DNA from: Bog-473 sp036268485
GTDB lineage: Bacteria > Actinomycetota > Acidimicrobiia > Acidimicrobiales > RAAP-2
Direction: 5' to 3'
NCBI GenBank assembly: GCA_036268485.1
Contig: DATAUC010000060.1
Span: 1 to 64,000 of the forward strand
DNA length: 64,000 nucleotides
The translations under genes were made by a program, and so were the position numbers. Shown in pieces: positions 1 through 7,219 of the stretch; the first letter of the stretch is position 1, and the number at the start of each line of letters is the position of its first letter. The notes under the pieces were generated by a model. It saw only the letters and a list, made by a program, of their open reading frames with translations. It was not told where the DNA came from and made no database searches.

Positions 1-150
1 GTCGACGCCGCCACGGCCGACCTGGTGGCCCAACGCGATGCGGCCCGGGCGGCCAAGGACTTTGCCCGGGCCGATGCCATTCGCGACGAGTTGACCGCCT
101 TGGGGTGGACGGTGGAGGACACGCCCGCCGGTACGGCCGTCCGGCGCTAA
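1..150 (+). CDS. cysS: Cysteinyl-tRNA synthetase, C-terminal end (partial)
   Basis: Only the last 49 codons are in the window and the gene runs off the left edge. The visible tail ends in KDFARADAIRDELTALGW followed by TVEDTPAGT, the characteristic C-terminal helix and closing segment of bacterial cysteinyl-tRNA synthetase, which charges tRNA-Cys in the cytoplasm. The catalytic domain with the HIGH and KMSKS motifs lies outside. The mycothiol ligase MshC is a paralogue of CysS, but this ending fits CysS better. The next gene starts 209 bp downstream behind its own promoter. Confidence 0.8.
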   Translation, partial: VDAATADLVAQRDAARAAKDFARADAIRDELTALGWTVEDTPAGTAVRR

Positions 151-194
151 CTGGGGTTTAAAGGTCCCCGTCAGGGGCATAATTGCAACCCGTC

Positions 195-232
195 TAGACC
201 TTCGAGCGTTGGGAGGTTACTATTCAGTAACC
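195..232 (+). promoter_or_regulatory. Promoter with TetR-type palindrome for the acyl-CoA dehydrogenase gene
   Basis: TAGACC (195-200) and TACTAT (218-223) are spaced by 17 bp and resemble -35 and -10 boxes. The -10 lies inside a perfect inverted repeat, GGTTACT-ATTC-AGTAACC (215-232). A repressor bound here would occlude RNA polymerase. A related sequence, TTACTGGGCGGTCA, overlaps the -10 of the tetR gene at 6077-6090. Predicted transcription start is near 230, giving a leader of about 130 nt. Confidence 0.6.
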
Positions 233-318
233 ACGATGGCCGTGGCCCGGACACCGCGAACAGCGGCGTTGGGACCAGAGCCATATGCGTCGTGCCAGGA
301 ATGGCATTCCAGAAGAGT

Positions 319-353
319 CCCGGCGTTGCGCCGGGCTCCTTGCCCAAGGAGGG
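319..353 (+). promoter_or_regulatory. Two tandem leader hairpins, the second sequestering the Shine-Dalgarno
   Basis: CCCGGCG-TTG-CGCCGGG (319-335) is a perfect 7-bp hairpin. It abuts CTCCTT-GCCC-AAGGAG (336-351), a perfect 6-bp hairpin whose 3' arm is the ribosome binding site AAGGAGGG (346-353) of the ATG at 360. Seen in sequence: both stems. Inferred: folding would hide the ribosome binding site, so translation may need unfolding by a protein, ligand, temperature or ribosome loading. Confidence 0.5.
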
Positions 354-359
354 CCCACT

Positions 360-1574
360 ATGTCCGACTTCTCACTTGCTCTGAACGAAGATCAACTGCA
401 GATCCAAAAGTGGGTCCACGACTTCGCTGAGAACGTCGTCCGACCGGCTGGTGCCGAATGGGACGAGCGCGAAGAGACGCCCTGGCCCATCATCCAGGAG
501 GCGGCGAAGATCGGTCTGTACTCCTTCGAGTTCGTGGCGCAGTGCTTCGGCGATCCGACCGGCCTCCTCATGTGCCTGGTCAACGAGGAGATGAGTTGGG
601 GCGATGCCGGCATCGCGCTGGCCATTTTTGGCTCCACCCTGGGAGTCGCCGGCATCTTCGGCAACGGCACCCCTGAGCAGGTGGCCGAATGGGTCCCGCA
701 GTGCTTCGGCACGCCCGACGACGTGAAGCTGGCGGCCTTCGGTGTGTCCGAGCCCGACGCCGGATCCGACGTGTCATCGCTCAAGTCCCGGGCCGTCTAC
801 GACGAGGCCAAGGACGAGTGGGTGCTGAACGGCACCAAGACGTGGATCACCAACGGTGGCATCGCCAACATCCACGTGCTGGTTGTCTCGGTCGACCCGG
901 AGCTGGGCAGCCGGGGCCAGGCTTCCTTCGTGGTGCCCGAGGGCACGCCCGGTATCTCCATGGGCCAGAAGTTCAAGAAGATGGGCATCCGGGCCTCCCA
1001 CACCGCTGAGGTCGTGCTCGACGACTGCCGCGTGCCGGGGAGTTGCCTGCTCGGCGGCAAGGAGAAGCTGGACGAGCGTCTGGCCCGGGCCCGGGAAGGC
1101 AAGAAGAACGCCAGCCAGGCCGCCATGGCCACCTTCGAAGCCTCACGACCCATCGTCGGTGCGCAAGCGGTGGGTATCGCCCGGGCCGCCTACGAGTACT
1201 CGCTCGACTACGCCAAGGAGCGCAAGCAGTTCGGCCGGGCCATCATTGAGAACCAGGCCATCGCCTTCAAGCTGGCCGACATGAAGATGCGCACCGACGC
1301 CTCCCGCCTGCTGGTGCACCGTGCCGCCTGGATGGCCGGTACCGGCCAGAAGTTCGAGAACGGCGAAGGCTCCATGTCCAAGCTTTACGCCGGCGAGAAC
1401 GCCGTCTGGGTGACCGAGCAGGCCATTCAGATCCTGGGGGGCTACGGGTACGTCCGCGAGTACCCGGTCGAGCGTTGGCACCGTGACTCGAAGATCTACA
1501 CCATCTTCGAAGGCACCTCCGAGATTCAGCGCCTGGTCATTTCCCGGGCCATCTCGGGTGTCCACATCAAGTAG
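360..1574 (+). CDS. Acyl-CoA dehydrogenase
   Basis: FAD-dependent acyl-CoA dehydrogenase of 404 aa, the usual length of the family. It oxidises the alpha-beta bond of an acyl-CoA and passes electrons to ETF, whose genes are at 32957-34703. Visible landmarks are the FAD/substrate loop FGVSEPDAGSDVSS, TKTWITNGG, the helix KERKQFGRAI, and the C-terminal FEGTSEIQRL holding the catalytic Glu. The ATG at 360 is chosen for the ribosome binding site AAGGAGGG (346-353); an in-frame ATG at 285 has none. Substrate chain length cannot be read from the sequence. An enoyl-CoA hydratase follows 36 nt later, consistent with successive beta-oxidation steps. Confidence 0.93.
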   Translation: MSDFSLALNEDQLQIQKWVHDFAENVVRPAGAEWDEREETPWPIIQEAAKIGLYSFEFVAQCFGDPTGLLMCLVNEEMSWGDAGIALAIFGSTLGVAGIFGNGTPEQVAEWVPQCFGTPDDVKLAAFGVSEPDAGSDVSSLKSRAVYDEAKDEWVLNGTKTWITNGGIANIHVLVVSVDPELGSRGQASFVVPEGTPGISMGQKFKKMGIRASHTAEVVLDDCRVPGSCLLGGKEKLDERLARAREGKKNASQAAMATFEASRPIVGAQAVGIARAAYEYSLDYAKERKQFGRAIIENQAIAFKLADMKMRTDASRLLVHRAAWMAGTGQKFENGEGSMSKLYAGENAVWVTEQAIQILGGYGYVREYPVERWHRDSKIYTIFEGTSEIQRLVISRAISGVHIK

Positions 1575-1583
1575 CCCGACGCC

Positions 1584-1599
1584 TGCCCCTTTTGGGGCA
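1584..1599 (+). other. Small intergenic hairpin
   Basis: TGCCCC-TTTT-GGGGCA forms a perfect 6-bp stem with a 4-nt loop between the acyl-CoA dehydrogenase and enoyl-CoA hydratase genes. No T-run follows, so it is more likely an mRNA processing or stability element than an intrinsic terminator. Confidence 0.35.
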
Positions 1600-1610
1600 T
1601 CCTTAGTCCG

Positions 1611-2399
1611 ATGAGCACATTGACGGTGGCCTACGACGGCCCAGTCGCCCGACTGACCCTGTCGCGAGCGGAGCGACTCAACGCGCTCAATGACGAGATC
1701 CGAAAGAGCATGGCCGACGTATTCGGCACTCTGGAGGAGAGGCCGGACATCCGCGTCCTGGTGCTGGACGGCGCTGGCCGATCCTTCTCGGCCGGTGCGG
1801 ACCTGAAGACCGGTGCGTACGCCGACCTCAAGGATGCCGACTGGGCCACGCGGCGCCATCGCACCGGGTCCTGGCAACGGCTACTCGACCAACTGGGACG
1901 CCTCCCCCAAGTCACCGTGGCCCGGCTGCACGGACACGTCATTGGTGGGGCAGCCCTGCTGGCGGCGGCCTGCGACATCCGGGTGGCCGCCGATGACGTG
2001 GTGGTACGCATTCCTGAGCTGGCCATCGGTATCCCGCTGACCTGGGCTGGCATTCCGCTGCTCGTTCGAGAGATTGGGCTGCCCCTGGCCCGTGACTGGG
2101 TGATGACCTGCCGGGAGGTCTACGCCGACGAGCTCCTGCGTAGTGGTTTCGCCCAGCGCGTCGTCTCCGCTGGCTTGCTCGACGCTGAGGTCTCCCTTGT
2201 GGTCGAACAACTTCTCTCGGTCCCGCCGGGTCCCCTGGCCATGACCCGATCCATGACCGCAGCACTGGGTCGCGGCCACCCGGCCATGGCGGCCGGCTGG
2301 GGTGACGCTGACCATCAGCAGTGGGCCTTCACCGAAGCCGAGTACCGCCAGGTGGCTTCCCAGTACATGCAGAGGCTGGACGACCGACAGGCTGAGTAA
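1611..2399 (+). CDS. Enoyl-CoA hydratase/isomerase family protein
   Basis: Crotonase-fold protein of 262 aa. The first oxyanion-hole segment (GAGRSFSAGADLKTG) and the second (HVIGGAALLAAACDIRVAA) are both present, as in enoyl-CoA hydratases that add water to trans-2-enoyl-CoA. The crotonase family is catalytically diverse, so isomerase or dehalogenase activity cannot be excluded. It follows the acyl-CoA dehydrogenase with a 36-nt gap containing a small hairpin and is probably co-transcribed. Confidence 0.88.
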   Translation: MSTLTVAYDGPVARLTLSRAERLNALNDEIRKSMADVFGTLEERPDIRVLVLDGAGRSFSAGADLKTGAYADLKDADWATRRHRTGSWQRLLDQLGRLPQVTVARLHGHVIGGAALLAAACDIRVAADDVVVRIPELAIGIPLTWAGIPLLVREIGLPLARDWVMTCREVYADELLRSGFAQRVVSAGLLDAEVSLVVEQLLSVPPGPLAMTRSMTAALGRGHPAMAAGWGDADHQQWAFTEAEYRQVASQYMQRLDDRQAE

Positions 2400-2487
2400 C
2401 GGTTTAGCGTCGGCCTCCCGCCATTGATGCTGTGGATGATCCCGAAGTCGACGGGGGTGGGTTGTCCGACGTGCTGGCCACCTTGGA

Positions 2488-2493
2488 TACCGT
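2488..2493 (+). promoter_or_regulatory. -10 box (leaderless promoter) of the SDR gene
   Basis: TACCGT lies 6 nt before the ATG at 2500, with no Shine-Dalgarno sequence in between. This places the transcription start at or next to the start codon. Confidence 0.5.
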
Positions 2494-2499
2494 GAAGCC

Positions 2500-3273
2500 A
2501 TGTCCAACGACGAGGAGCCCCGGCGCATCGCGCTGATCACCGGAGGGGGTCGGGGCATTGGCGCGGCAACGGCCCGAACCCTCGCTCACGATGGATGGGA
2601 CCTGTGCCTCGGATATCGAAGTAACGGCGAGGCCGCTGAGGGAGTGGCGGCCGAGTGCGAGGACCTCGGCGTGCGCACCCTCACCTGTCAGGTCGATGTG
2701 GCGGACGAAGCGTCGGTGGCTGGTCTCTTCGGCGCCATCGATACCCACTGGAGTGACGTGACGCGGCTCGGCGCCCTGGTCAACAACGCCGGAGTCGTCG
2801 ACGAAAAGGCTCGCGTCGACGAGATGCGCGCTGACCGGCTTTCCCGGATGTTTGCCGTCAACGTGATCGGATCGTTTCTCTGTGCCGGGCAAGCGGTGCG
2901 CCGCATGTCGACCAGACAGGGAGGCCGTGGCGGCGTGATCGTGAATCTCTCGTCAGCCGCGGCGCGTCTCGGATCGCCAGGCGAGTACGTGGACTACGCC
3001 GCTTCCAAAGGCGCCATCGACACCATGACCATCGGATTGGCCAAGGAGGTTGCGGACGAGGGGATTCGCGTTGTCGCCGTACGACCCGGGCTCATCGACA
3101 CGGAGATACATGCCTCCGGTGGCCAACCGGACCGGGGCGAGCGATTACGCCCTCTCATCCCCATGCAACGGGTGGGCCGTCCGGATGAGGTGGCGGCCAC
3201 GATCGCCTGGCTCTGCGGCCCTGCCGCTTCCTACGTGACCGGGGCTCTCTTGGATGTCAGCGGTGGCCGGTGA
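2500..3273 (+). CDS. SDR family oxidoreductase (FabG-like)
   Basis: Short-chain dehydrogenase/reductase of 257 aa. It carries the Rossmann glycine motif TGGGRGIG near residue 15, the structural NNAG motif (LVNNAGVV), the catalytic Ser (NLSSAAA) and the YxxxK pair (YAASK), and closes with VTGALLDVSGG. It reduces or oxidises a carbonyl/alcohol with NAD(P). In this acyl-CoA neighbourhood a 3-ketoacyl substrate is plausible but unproven. The start is supported by a -10 box 6 nt upstream. Confidence 0.88.
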   Translation: MSNDEEPRRIALITGGGRGIGAATARTLAHDGWDLCLGYRSNGEAAEGVAAECEDLGVRTLTCQVDVADEASVAGLFGAIDTHWSDVTRLGALVNNAGVVDEKARVDEMRADRLSRMFAVNVIGSFLCAGQAVRRMSTRQGGRGGVIVNLSSAAARLGSPGEYVDYAASKGAIDTMTIGLAKEVADEGIRVVAVRPGLIDTEIHASGGQPDRGERLRPLIPMQRVGRPDEVAATIAWLCGPAASYVTGALLDVSGGR

Positions 3274-3298
3274 GACCAGGCGTAGTGTCACCGGTGCC

Positions 3299-4402
3299 AT
3301 GAGCCCGTCCACGCCACAACCCAGCTTGCTGCGGTATGCCGCGGACGTGACGCCCGAATGGCTGACTGCAGCGCTGGTGTGCAGCGGAGCATTGGAACCC
3401 GGTCATTCGGTGCAGGCCATCGCGCTGTCACCCATCGGCACCGGCCAGATGGCAGACACCTCCCGGCTGGACGTGACCTACGACGTGCTGGGCGCCGGAC
3501 CGGCCAGCGTGGTGGGCAAGTTCGCCTCGGCCGACGATCAGAGCCGCGGCACTGGGCTGGCCCTGCGGGCCTACGAGATAGAAGTGCGGTTCTACCAGGA
3601 GGTGGCCGCACGCATTGAGGCCCGCGTCCCTCGGCTCTACTTCGCCGACGTGGAAGCCGAGACCGGCTGGTTCACGCTCATTCTCGAAGACATCGTGGGC
3701 GGCCGTCAGGGCGATCAAATTGCGGCCTGCGGCCCCGACGTGGCGGCGGCCGTGCTGGAGGAGATGGCCGGACTCCATGCGCCATGTTGGGAGGCCCCCG
3801 ACCTGGCTGCACTGGCGTGGCTCAATCGCAACTCGCCCGACGGCGATGCCTTCATGGCCACCATGGTGAGTTCCCTCCTGCCTGGGTTCCTCGAGCGTTA
3901 CGAGGGCCGGCTGGCGCCCGAGCACGCGGCGCTCTGCCAGATGTTCGTCGAGCATCTCCCGACCTGGATGCAGAGTCGGGTCGGACCCCGCACGGCCAGC
4001 CACGGCGACTTTCGGCTCGACAACCTGCTCTTTCAAGAAGGGGACCGACGTCCCGTGGTGGTCGACTGGCAGACGCTTTCCTGGGCCGGTGGGTCCTACG
4101 ACGTGGCGTATTTCATCGGCGGCTGTCTCAGTGCCGACGATCGTCGGCGTCACGAATCGGATCTCTTGGCGCAGTACCACGAGTCCCTGCTGCAGCGGGG
4201 CGTCACGGACTACTCGCTGGACCAACTGCGTCAGGACACCCGGCGCGATTCATTTGGGGGCGTCTTGATGGCCATCGTGGCCTCCATGGTGGTGCAGCGG
4301 ACCGAACGAGGTGATCTCATGTTTTTAACCAGTACATCGCGCCACGCCCAGCACGCGCTGGACGTTGACGCTCCGGCTCTGTTGGTGGGTGCACGTGACT
4401 GA
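3299..4402 (+). CDS. Phosphotransferase (aminoglycoside phosphotransferase/choline kinase fold)
   Basis: Protein of 367 aa with the APH-fold catalytic loop SHGDFRLDNLLF and the metal-binding segment VVDWQTLSWAGGSYDVAYF. The glycine-rich N-lobe strand is SPIGTGQMADTSRL. Actinobacterial relatives are often encoded next to acyl-CoA dehydrogenases and are annotated as ecdysteroid-kinase-like; the physiological substrate is unknown. I start at ATG 3299 rather than the earlier in-frame codon at 3254, which would overlap the SDR gene; TAGTGT at 3283-3288 may be its -10 box. The 3' end overlaps the next gene by 8 nt. Confidence 0.78.
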   Translation: MSPSTPQPSLLRYAADVTPEWLTAALVCSGALEPGHSVQAIALSPIGTGQMADTSRLDVTYDVLGAGPASVVGKFASADDQSRGTGLALRAYEIEVRFYQEVAARIEARVPRLYFADVEAETGWFTLILEDIVGGRQGDQIAACGPDVAAAVLEEMAGLHAPCWEAPDLAALAWLNRNSPDGDAFMATMVSSLLPGFLERYEGRLAPEHAALCQMFVEHLPTWMQSRVGPRTASHGDFRLDNLLFQEGDRRPVVVDWQTLSWAGGSYDVAYFIGGCLSADDRRRHESDLLAQYHESLLQRGVTDYSLDQLRQDTRRDSFGGVLMAIVASMVVQRTERGDLMFLTSTSRHAQHALDVDAPALLVGARD

Positions 4403-4925
4403 GGTGTTGGTGTTGTGCACGGGCAACGCGGCGCGCTCGGTCATGGCCGGTTTCATGCTGGAACACCTCAAGCTCGGTGTGGTGGGGGGTTCGGACCTCC
4501 ACATCGTGACGGCGGGCACCCACACCATCGACGGCCAGCCCATGGGGATGCGCACCCGCACGGCCCTGGCCACCATTCCCGCCCTGGCCGACGCTTCCTT
4601 CACCAAGCACCGCAGCCGGCAGGTGTACGAAGCCGACCTGGTCCGGGCCGAGCTGGTGGTCGTCATGGAAGCCGACCATGTGCGCTACGTCCGCCGGCTC
4701 TTTCCCGATGCCGCCGCCCGAACCGCTTCCATCCGGCGCCTCTGCGAAGACCTGCCACCAGCGCCACCGCTGCTGGCGGACCGCCTGGCCGCCCTCAAAT
4801 TGGCCGACACCGAGCTCTCGAACGCTGATGATGTCATCGACCCGGCCGGCCAGGACGAGACGGCTTACGTGGCGTGTGTCAACGAACTCTGGGGCTCTTG
4901 CCAGACCCTGATCACGCTGCTGTAG
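4395..4925 (+). CDS. Low-molecular-weight protein-tyrosine phosphatase family protein
   Basis: Protein of 176 aa opening with VLVLCTGNAARS, which matches the CX5R(S) phosphate-binding loop with C8 as nucleophile and R14. The acid loop near the C-terminus is VIDPAGQD. In standard LMW-PTPs the loop is CxGNxCRS; here the second cysteine is alanine, so disulfide protection of the nucleophile is not possible. Tyrosine phosphatase or arsenate-reductase-like activity are the alternatives. The GTG start at 4395 overlaps the upstream kinase-like gene by 8 nt (translational coupling). The 3' end overlaps the convergent GNAT gene by 14 nt. Confidence 0.75.
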   Translation: MTEVLVLCTGNAARSVMAGFMLEHLKLGVVGGSDLHIVTAGTHTIDGQPMGMRTRTALATIPALADASFTKHRSRQVYEADLVRAELVVVMEADHVRYVRRLFPDAAARTASIRRLCEDLPPAPPLLADRLAALKLADTELSNADDVIDPAGQDETAYVACVNELWGSCQTLITLL

Positions 4926-5439
4926 GACGTTCGAGAACGAAGATCATCTCGTCATCGTCCTCGTCGGGCACGGTGACCTGGCGCCACGCGGTGAAGCCGG
5001 CCTTCTCGAACGCGCGGTGTGACCGGGTGTTGTGCACGCTCGGCCCGGCCAGGACCCGGCTGATCTCCGGGTAGCGCTCCCACGCCACCGCGGCCACCGC
5101 GGCGATGATGCGCGGCCCGAGCCCCTGCCCGCGCCGAGCGGCGTCGGCGAGGAGGAGATCGATGCCGGCGCCGTCATCAATGCCCACGGCGATGGCGTAG
5201 TCCGCGTTGTCCGCCATGCGGTAGCACTGAGCCAGCCCGACCGGGTGCCCGTCGACTTCGCAGACGAAGACCAGGGTCGGATCGCCGGGGTCGACGCAAG
5301 GCCCGAATTCTGCCTCCACGCCATCGGCGCTGAGCGGTTCGCCCCACCATTCCTGCACGTGGGGTCGAGCCAACCATTCGACGACCATGGGAAAGTCGGC
5401 GCGGGCCAACGGGCGGAGGGTGAGGTCCGCGTCGGTCAC
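4912..5439 (-). CDS. GNAT N-acetyltransferase (AAC(6')/RimJ-like)
   Basis: Acetyltransferase of 175 aa. The start LTLRPLARADFPMVVEWLARP with WWGEPL is typical of the AAC(6')-Ib/siderophore acetyltransferase branch. The acetyl-CoA pyrophosphate loop is RRGQGLGPRI, followed by the usual HNTRSHRAFEKAGF. The substrate may be an amine metabolite, an aminoglycoside or an N-terminus. The GTG start lies 2 nt after the tetR stop codon, so the two genes form a probable operon. The C-terminus overlaps the convergent phosphatase gene. Confidence 0.8.
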   Translation of the reverse strand: MTDADLTLRPLARADFPMVVEWLARPHVQEWWGEPLSADGVEAEFGPCVDPGDPTLVFVCEVDGHPVGLAQCYRMADNADYAIAVGIDDGAGIDLLLADAARRGQGLGPRIIAAVAAVAWERYPEISRVLAGPSVHNTRSHRAFEKAGFTAWRQVTVPDEDDDEMIFVLERPTAA

Positions 5440-5441
5440 GG

Positions 5442-6065
5442 TCAGTCCGGGTGCACCGACCGCAAGCCGGCCCAGGCCAGGTCGGCCATGCGTTGGCCCA
5501 GTCGCTGGGCCTCTTCCTCGACCGATCCTTCGACCAGGGGCCGTTGCTCCATGAAGCGCCGGCTGGCGCCTTCAGCCATGCCCACGACGGCGTAGGCCAG
5601 AAGGCGACGGTGGTTGTCGCTAAGCCCGGCGTCCATCAGAGGTTCGATCGCTTCGGCGATGGCGTCTTCGACCATGCGCAAGGCCTTGCCCAATTCCTTG
5701 TCGTCGGCGTGGTCGCGCCCGTACAGGAGGCGGAATTCGGCTTCGCGGTTGACGACGAGACGGAAATACGCGGCGAAGCCCATCTCGACCTGTTGGCGAG
5801 GGCCCTTGGCCCGCATGACGGCACCGCGGACGGCGATGAGGAGTTCGGCGGCGATGGAATCGACCAGCTCGAGGTAGAGGGCTCGCTTTGACGAAAAGTG
5901 TTGGTACACCAAGGGCTTGGTCACCCCGGCCGCCTCGGCGATGTCGTCCATGGTGGTGGACCGGTAGCCGCGGCGAGCGAAGAGCTCGAGGGCGACCGTG
6001 AAGAGCTGCTGGCGTCGCTGCTCCGCAGTGAGTCGCCGATTCTGTACCGGCAGCGCTGCTTCCAC
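5442..6065 (-). CDS. TetR family transcriptional regulator
   Basis: Regulator of 207 aa. The N-terminal helix-turn-helix (about residues 12-60) contains ALELFARRGYRSTTMDDIAEAAG followed by KPLVYQHFSSK, textbook TetR; the rest is the ligand-binding domain. The GTG start at 6065 is preceded by the -10 box TAACGT with an 8-nt gap, so transcription is probably leaderless. The imperfect palindrome TTACTGGGCGGTCA (6077-6090) overlaps that box and resembles the perfect one at 215-232. I infer autoregulation and control of the acyl-CoA dehydrogenase operon, with an acyl-CoA as likely ligand. Confidence 0.88.
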   Translation of the reverse strand: MEAALPVQNRRLTAEQRRQQLFTVALELFARRGYRSTTMDDIAEAAGVTKPLVYQHFSSKRALYLELVDSIAAELLIAVRGAVMRAKGPRQQVEMGFAAYFRLVVNREAEFRLLYGRDHADDKELGKALRMVEDAIAEAIEPLMDAGLSDNHRRLLAYAVVGMAEGASRRFMEQRPLVEGSVEEEAQRLGQRMADLAWAGLRSVHPD

Positions 6066-6073
6066 GAGTCAAG

Positions 6074-6090
6074 ACGTTACTGGGCGGTCA
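6074..6090 (-). promoter_or_regulatory. tetR promoter and putative operator
   Basis: On the minus strand TAACGT (+ coordinates 6074-6079) is a -10 box 8 nt before the GTG start. It overlaps TGACCGCCCAGTAA (6077-6090 on the complement). Comparison with 215-232 gives a shared pattern TTACT-N4-(A/G)GT(A/C)A. Confidence 0.5.
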
Positions 6091-6113
6091 TACGGGCTCT
6101 GGCCGATCTGCCG

Positions 6114-7151
6114 TCACGCGAACGAGGCCGGTAGGCGGCCGATGACCTCATGCAGTCGGGTCGGCAGGTCCGCCATGTTGAAGGACCGGGCGGCGACGGC
6201 GCGATTGTGGGTGATGAGCGAGTCGTCGGGACGGGCCAGCCAGGCACCGAGCGGCGCGGCGTCGTCGCTGGGAAACCATTGGAATCCGAATGCCGCCAGT
6301 TCTGCCGCTACGGGGTAGGGGCCGATGGCTAGCGGACGCCCGTAGGTCGCCGATTCGATCGACGGATTGCCGAAGCCCTCCCAGGTGGAGGGCAGGACGA
6401 CGACGTCGCATGCCGCGTAGGCATCGGCGATGGTCAAACCTGGCGTGGGTGGGCCTCGCCGGACGGGACAGCGGGCATTGGCGATCAACGCCTCGAGTTC
6501 GGGCCCGTAGCCGTCCTCGGCCGGTCCGAGGAGCCAGAAGGTGGCCTGCAGGGCTTCGGCCAGCCTGAGTCCGCCGGCCACGTTCTTGCGGGGCAGCGCC
6601 CGCGTCGGCTGCAGGAAGAGCCGATCGGTGCCCGCCACACCCAGGGCGGCCCGGCTACCAGGGCGGTCACCCGGCAGGGGATCAGGATCGAAGGTGTTGT
6701 AGAGCACGGTGGACGCAATGGAGTGCTCAGCCAGCTGGTGCCGGCTTAGCGCATTGATGGTGACGTGGCCCCACGCCGGGTCGTCGGGCGGCGGGGGGAA
6801 GTGGGCCAGGTGGGGCCGCTGCCAGGGCAGGTCGTGGTGGTGCAGCAGGGTGGGGCGGCCAGCGCAGACGGCGGCGACCAGGTCGGCAGCCGCCGGGTTG
6901 AGGGGCAGCGAACAGAGATTCTCAATGACCACCAGGTCGGCGGCGGCCAGGGCGTCCTCCACTTCAACCCGGGTTGGGGGGATCAGTGCGCCGATGGAGA
7001 GCCCTTCCAGCACCAGGTCGACGGGTCCCGACCCGGCCACGGTGTGCACGTCCCATCCCAAAAGGCCCAGGGCACGGGCCCATTTCGCCGCCTCAATGGA
7101 CACGCCGTCGCTGCCCCCGAGGCGAAAGGAGAGCATGACGGCGGTGGGCAC
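6114..7151 (-). CDS. Glycosyltransferase family 1/4 protein
   Basis: GT-B type glycosyltransferase of 345 aa. The N-terminal domain begins MLSFRLGGSDGVSIEAAKWA, the acceptor-side glycine-rich loop. The C-terminal nucleotide-sugar domain has FLQPTRALPRKN and the E-x7-E region PSTWEGFGNPSIESATYGRP. It transfers a sugar from an NDP-sugar to an unknown acceptor. The divergent neighbour makes GDP-4-keto-6-deoxymannose, so a GDP-sugar donor is plausible. GTG 7151 is chosen because TACAGT (7160-7165, complement) lies 8 nt upstream; an internal ATG at 7136 is the alternative. Confidence 0.85.
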   Translation of the reverse strand: MPTAVMLSFRLGGSDGVSIEAAKWARALGLLGWDVHTVAGSGPVDLVLEGLSIGALIPPTRVEVEDALAAADLVVIENLCSLPLNPAAADLVAAVCAGRPTLLHHHDLPWQRPHLAHFPPPPDDPAWGHVTINALSRHQLAEHSIASTVLYNTFDPDPLPGDRPGSRAALGVAGTDRLFLQPTRALPRKNVAGGLRLAEALQATFWLLGPAEDGYGPELEALIANARCPVRRGPPTPGLTIADAYAACDVVVLPSTWEGFGNPSIESATYGRPLAIGPYPVAAELAAFGFQWFPSDDAAPLGAWLARPDDSLITHNRAVAARSFNMADLPTRLHEVIGRLPASFA

Positions 7152-7159
7152 TCAGCCGC

Positions 7160-7165
7160 ACTGTA
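7160..7165 (-). promoter_or_regulatory. -10 box of the glycosyltransferase gene
   Basis: TACAGT on the minus strand lies 8 nt before the GTG at 7151, with no Shine-Dalgarno sequence. This indicates a leaderless transcript. Confidence 0.45.
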
Positions 7166-7204
7166 TGTCCGGGACCAGGAGGCCGTTGCCCTTTCCGGGT
7201 CGAG

Positions 7205-7210
7205 TAGCGT
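7205..7210 (+). promoter_or_regulatory. -10 box of gmd
   Basis: TAGCGT lies 9 nt before the gmd ATG at 7220. The predicted 5' leader is only 2-3 nt and no ribosome binding site is present. Confidence 0.4.
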
Positions 7211-7219
7211 TGCCGGACG

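Noticed and set aside
285..359. N-terminal extension of the acyl-CoA dehydrogenase from ATG 285
   Set aside because: No ribosome binding site there; the extension covers the two leader hairpins and does not resemble the family.
1584..1599. Intrinsic terminator after the acyl-CoA dehydrogenase
   Set aside because: The stem is only 6 bp, the T bases are in the loop and no T-run follows; the next gene starts 12 nt later.
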